The notes under the pieces: generated by a model
What the model was told of the DNA's origin: nothing
The model's input: the letters and a program-made list of their open reading frames with translations, nothing else
Databases searched by the model: none
Shown here: positions 21,768-24,166 of the stretch, one piece after another
How positions within the stretch are numbered: the first letter of the stretch is position 1
How the letters are laid out: each line of letters begins with the position of its first letter
From: DATJBF01 sp035515475
GTDB lineage: Bacteria; Verrucomicrobiota; Verrucomicrobiia; Palsa-1439
NCBI GenBank assembly: GCA_035515475.1
Contig: DATJBF010000025.1
Coordinates: 1-24,166, forward strand
Reading direction: 5' to 3'
Length of the DNA stretch: 24,166 bases
Position numbers and translations under genes: made by a program

Positions 21768-22180
21768 CTTGCCGCGCGTTGAGGGCGGGGTGTTCCAAGA
21801 ATGGGTGGTCGCTCGAGACTGTGCTCTCGCACAAGGCGGGTTGTTTGCGCAGAGACGGGAACCGACATCAAAAACTCATCACGAGCCAGACGAGGCCAAT
21901 CAAAGGCGCATCCGTAACGTCGCACAATATATGTTATGTCTAGTCATGAGGCGGCCCGGGATGGTCCGAACCTGGCCGCCGGACCCATTAAACCGCCTGC
22001 TGTTGACGAATAATGCGGCCTCTCACACGCAGAATCCTAATCTCGACTTTTCTCGGCCAGTATGCTTTAATGGGATCGAGGGAGAAAGACGCAATCGACG
22101 GACTAGGGTCAGGAGTACGTATTGGCTACCAAGGTGGCCGCACGACGTTCACTTTCGGAGGCGAGTCCCCTACCTTTTTT
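21768..22180. other. Intergenic region downstream of lepB
   Basis: This 413-bp stretch has no convincing gene. It is less GC-rich near 21890-21950 and 22000-22070. It carries a promoter-like pair at 22043-22071. A frame continuous with the next gene is open from ATG 22070, but that ATG falls in the -10 box and the residues look non-native. No terminator after lepB was recognised. Confidence 0.45.
22043..22071 (+). promoter_or_regulatory. Candidate promoter for the secreted EEP protein
   Basis: TCGACT (22043-22048), 17-bp spacer, TTTAAT (22066-22071). Transcription would begin near 22078, leaving a leader of about 100 nt before the GTG at 22181. This is by eye and the -35 is one base off TTGACT. 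Confidence 0.35.
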
Positions 22181-24166
22181 GTGGGCGGCCATGGACAGCT
22201 GTGGCGGTTCTCGGCGCGCTCTCTCGTGTTCGCGCTCACGTTGCTGGTCTTCTCTCTGCCCCTCGTGGTGCAGGCGCAGTTGCCGGTACCGGGTCCACCG
22301 AGCAGTCTGGCGGCTGCCGTGGACTCGCCGACGAGTGTCGGGCTTTCTTGGCAGGACACCTCCATCATCGAGACGGGATTCAAGATCGAGCGCGCACCGG
22401 ACAGCGGCGGAAATCCGGGAACATGGTCGCAGATCGGGACGGTCGGGTACGGCGTGACGACGTATGTGGATGGGGGCCGCACCTCCAACACGATCTACTG
22501 GTACCGGGTCCGCGCGTACAATGCCAGCGGGAACTCGGCCTACAGCAATGTGGTCAGCCTGATGCCGACGGCCGGCCAAACGGTCCGGGTGATGCAATGG
22601 AACATCGAAGGCAACCTCGGTCGTCTGGCCAGCAACACCACCGTGGCGGCCCTGGCCATTGCGCGCATCGTCAGCTACAACCAACCCGACATCCTGCTGT
22701 TTAACGAGATCGACGCGCGCATTCAGGGCCCGGGGGACAATGAGGCCGCACTGATCGATTGGGCAACGAACAGTGTCCCCTACCTCGCTACGCAGACGTT
22801 TTTCGTGGCCGTGTCCCCGGCGAGCGACGGGTACGAACGCAACGCCGCCATCAGCCGATTTCCCATCTCCAATGAGGTGACCTACGGCGACGGCTTGCGC
22901 GGTCTGCACGCTTTTACCGTGCAACTTGCGGACGGCAAAGCGTTGCAGGTCTTCCAGGCCCATCTCAAATGCTGTAACGACCGCGACAGTTGCAGTCGAC
23001 GGCAGTACGAGGCGCAGTTCGATGCCGATAACATCAGCGCGTGGGCATCGACGAATACACTTCCCTACATCTTCGGCGGCGATTGGAACGAGGACGAGGA
23101 CAACCCCGATTGCACGCTCACGACCGATTATCATCCGATCACCACCATCCGCGAGGACGGCCACCTGGTGGAGTTCAGACCGATCACACTCGACGCCGTG
23201 TACGGGACGTGTTGCACGTACTATTGGGTAATGCCGTCGTCCCGCTACGATTACATGCTGGCCGCGACCAACCGGCTCGCCCCGGCCACGGGATACGTCT
23301 TCGACAGCCGGGCCTGGTCGAACCACGGGCTGTACAATGGCTACTACGACAGCTACGACTCGTCCGATCACTACTGCGTGTTCGCCGACTATTTCTTCCC
23401 TCAGCTGCATTTCGGTGTGACGCCGACCAATGCCTTCGCCAGCATCGGATTCCCGGGTGGGCCGTTCGGTCCTGCCAGCCAAATGGTCTACACTCTCAGC
23501 AACACCAACTCGCTGGCACTCCACTGGGGCGTGAGTCATGATGGGAGTTGGATCAGCCTATCGGCGACCAACGGGGTTCTCGCCGCCGGCGCCAGCACCA
23601 ATATCACCGCCTTCCTCAATTCCGCGGCCACATCCCTGTCCGTGAGCAACTACACGGACAACATCAGGTTCTCCGACACGCTCGCCGGCGGTTTGATCAC
23701 GCGCTACGTCAATCTCACGGTCCAGGACGTGAACAACTTGTCGCCGTTCCAACTCTGGCAGATGCGGTATTTCAGCAGTATCTCCGCCCCGGCGGCGCAA
23801 CCGACGGCCGACGCCGACGGGACGGGTCAGGACAACCTGTTCAAGTTCGAAGCCGGACTGGACCCGACCAACCGGGCCTCGGTGTTCCGAATCACGTCGC
23901 TGTCGCGGGAGGGAGCGAACCTGCGGGTGATGTGGTCGTGCGTGGCAAGCCACACCTACTTTCTGCAGGGCAGCATTCGGACGGCCGCGCCTGGCTACAC
24001 GAACGTGTTCTTCGACATCAGCCCCCCGATCACGGCGGGCGGCTCGGGGGAATCGACCACCAACTTCCTCGTGCCCGGAGCGTTGACGCGTCCGGGACCG
24101 GCCGATTCGGGCCCGATCACGCTTCCCAGTGGGGGCGGTCAATCCTCGTCGACGCAGTTGACCGTT
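22181..24166 (+). CDS. Secreted FN3 + endonuclease/exonuclease/phosphatase + BACON-like protein (partial)
   Basis: 662 residues are visible and the gene runs off the window. A signal peptide (about 1-32, RFSARSLVFALTLLVFSLPL, cleavage near VVQAQ) precedes one fibronectin type III domain (about 36-127: LSWQDTSIIETGFKIER to YWYRVRAYNASGNSAYSN). The EEP domain (about 133-410) has all landmark residues: Asn141 (MQWNIEGN), Glu176 (LLFNEID), His261 (FQAHLKCC), Asp301/Asn303 (GGDWNED), Asp357 (SRYDYML) and Asp396-His397 (SSDHYCVFADY). So it should hydrolyse phosphodiesters or phosphomonoesters; DNase-like activity is one option. A BACON-like beta domain follows (about 418-517), then FQLWQMRYFSS and a calcium-loop-like ADADGTGQDNLFKFEAG. 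The start is the GTG at 22181, chosen because the signal peptide begins there; GGAGG is too far upstream (19 nt), so it is uncertain. Confidence 0.82.
   Translation, partial: MGGHGQLWRFSARSLVFALTLLVFSLPLVVQAQLPVPGPPSSLAAAVDSPTSVGLSWQDTSIIETGFKIERAPDSGGNPGTWSQIGTVGYGVTTYVDGGRTSNTIYWYRVRAYNASGNSAYSNVVSLMPTAGQTVRVMQWNIEGNLGRLASNTTVAALAIARIVSYNQPDILLFNEIDARIQGPGDNEAALIDWATNSVPYLATQTFFVAVSPASDGYERNAAISRFPISNEVTYGDGLRGLHAFTVQLADGKALQVFQAHLKCCNDRDSCSRRQYEAQFDADNISAWASTNTLPYIFGGDWNEDEDNPDCTLTTDYHPITTIREDGHLVEFRPITLDAVYGTCCTYYWVMPSSRYDYMLAATNRLAPATGYVFDSRAWSNHGLYNGYYDSYDSSDHYCVFADYFFPQLHFGVTPTNAFASIGFPGGPFGPASQMVYTLSNTNSLALHWGVSHDGSWISLSATNGVLAAGASTNITAFLNSAATSLSVSNYTDNIRFSDTLAGGLITRYVNLTVQDVNNLSPFQLWQMRYFSSISAPAAQPTADADGTGQDNLFKFEAGLDPTNRASVFRITSLSREGANLRVMWSCVASHTYFLQGSIRTAAPGYTNVFFDISPPITAGGSGESTTNFLVPGALTRPGPADSGPITLPSGGGQSSSTQLTV

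Noticed and set aside
22070..22180. ATG at 22070 as start of the EEP gene
   Set aside because: It would add 37 non-signal residues before a good signal peptide, has no Shine-Dalgarno, and overlaps a likely -10 box.
22109..23539. Minus-strand open frame of 476 codons opposite the secreted EEP gene
   Set aside because: The plus strand has a signal peptide, FN3 and all EEP motifs; the minus frame has none.

Overview
The window is a GC-rich bacterial chromosome segment. I infer Verrucomicrobiota (moderate confidence). The reasons are a ThrRS that starts straight at its editing domain, a secreted multidomain protein ending in an FQLWQMRYF...DADG type tail, and many small dispersed palindromes between genes. 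No rRNA, tRNA, CRISPR array or complete insertion sequence was seen.

Region 1 (1-7000) is the most unusual part. It is a signalling neighbourhood in which three protein families each occur twice, interleaved and mostly on alternating strands: two tandem-ACT-domain proteins (326-817, 4952-5449), two NarL/FixJ response regulators (3311-3994, 6306-6992) and two small exported beta-rich proteins (4075-4494, 5446-5904). They surround one MASE1-PAS-HisKA_3 histidine kinase (877-3060). A 43-residue DUF2934-like ORF (6178-6309) overlaps the second regulator gene by ATGA. My inference is a sensory system that grew by duplication; the ligand and targets are unknown.

Region 2 (7000-9600) is decaying accessory DNA. 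It holds one copy of a palindromic dispersed element, a 13-bp inverted repeat, a possible third ACT remnant, a HEPN/MNT toxin-antitoxin pair whose toxin has both a nonsense codon and a His-to-Arg change in its active motif, and a truncated, frameshifted HIT-family remnant.

Region 3 (9600-13800) is a housekeeping translation cluster, thrS-infC-rpmI-rplT, convergent with a HisJ-type PHP phosphatase gene. infC starts with AUU behind a perfect Shine-Dalgarno. ThrRS carries an in-frame low-complexity insert that looks like intergenic repeat DNA.

Region 4 (13800-15240) holds a 40-residue membrane peptide and the second copy of the dispersed element, sitting in a TGGATRCTGG repeat block. It also holds a broken four-helix-bundle (23S rRNA intervening-sequence type) gene flanked by inverted repeat arrays, a glyoxalase-like VOC gene and another dispersed repeat.

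Region 5 (15240-21770) is core metabolism: rpe overlapping a phosphohexomutase gene, a convergent DUF2079-like membrane protein, then lepA and lepB. Region 6 (22181 to the end) is a secreted FN3 + endonuclease/exonuclease/phosphatase + BACON-like protein, cut by the window edge.
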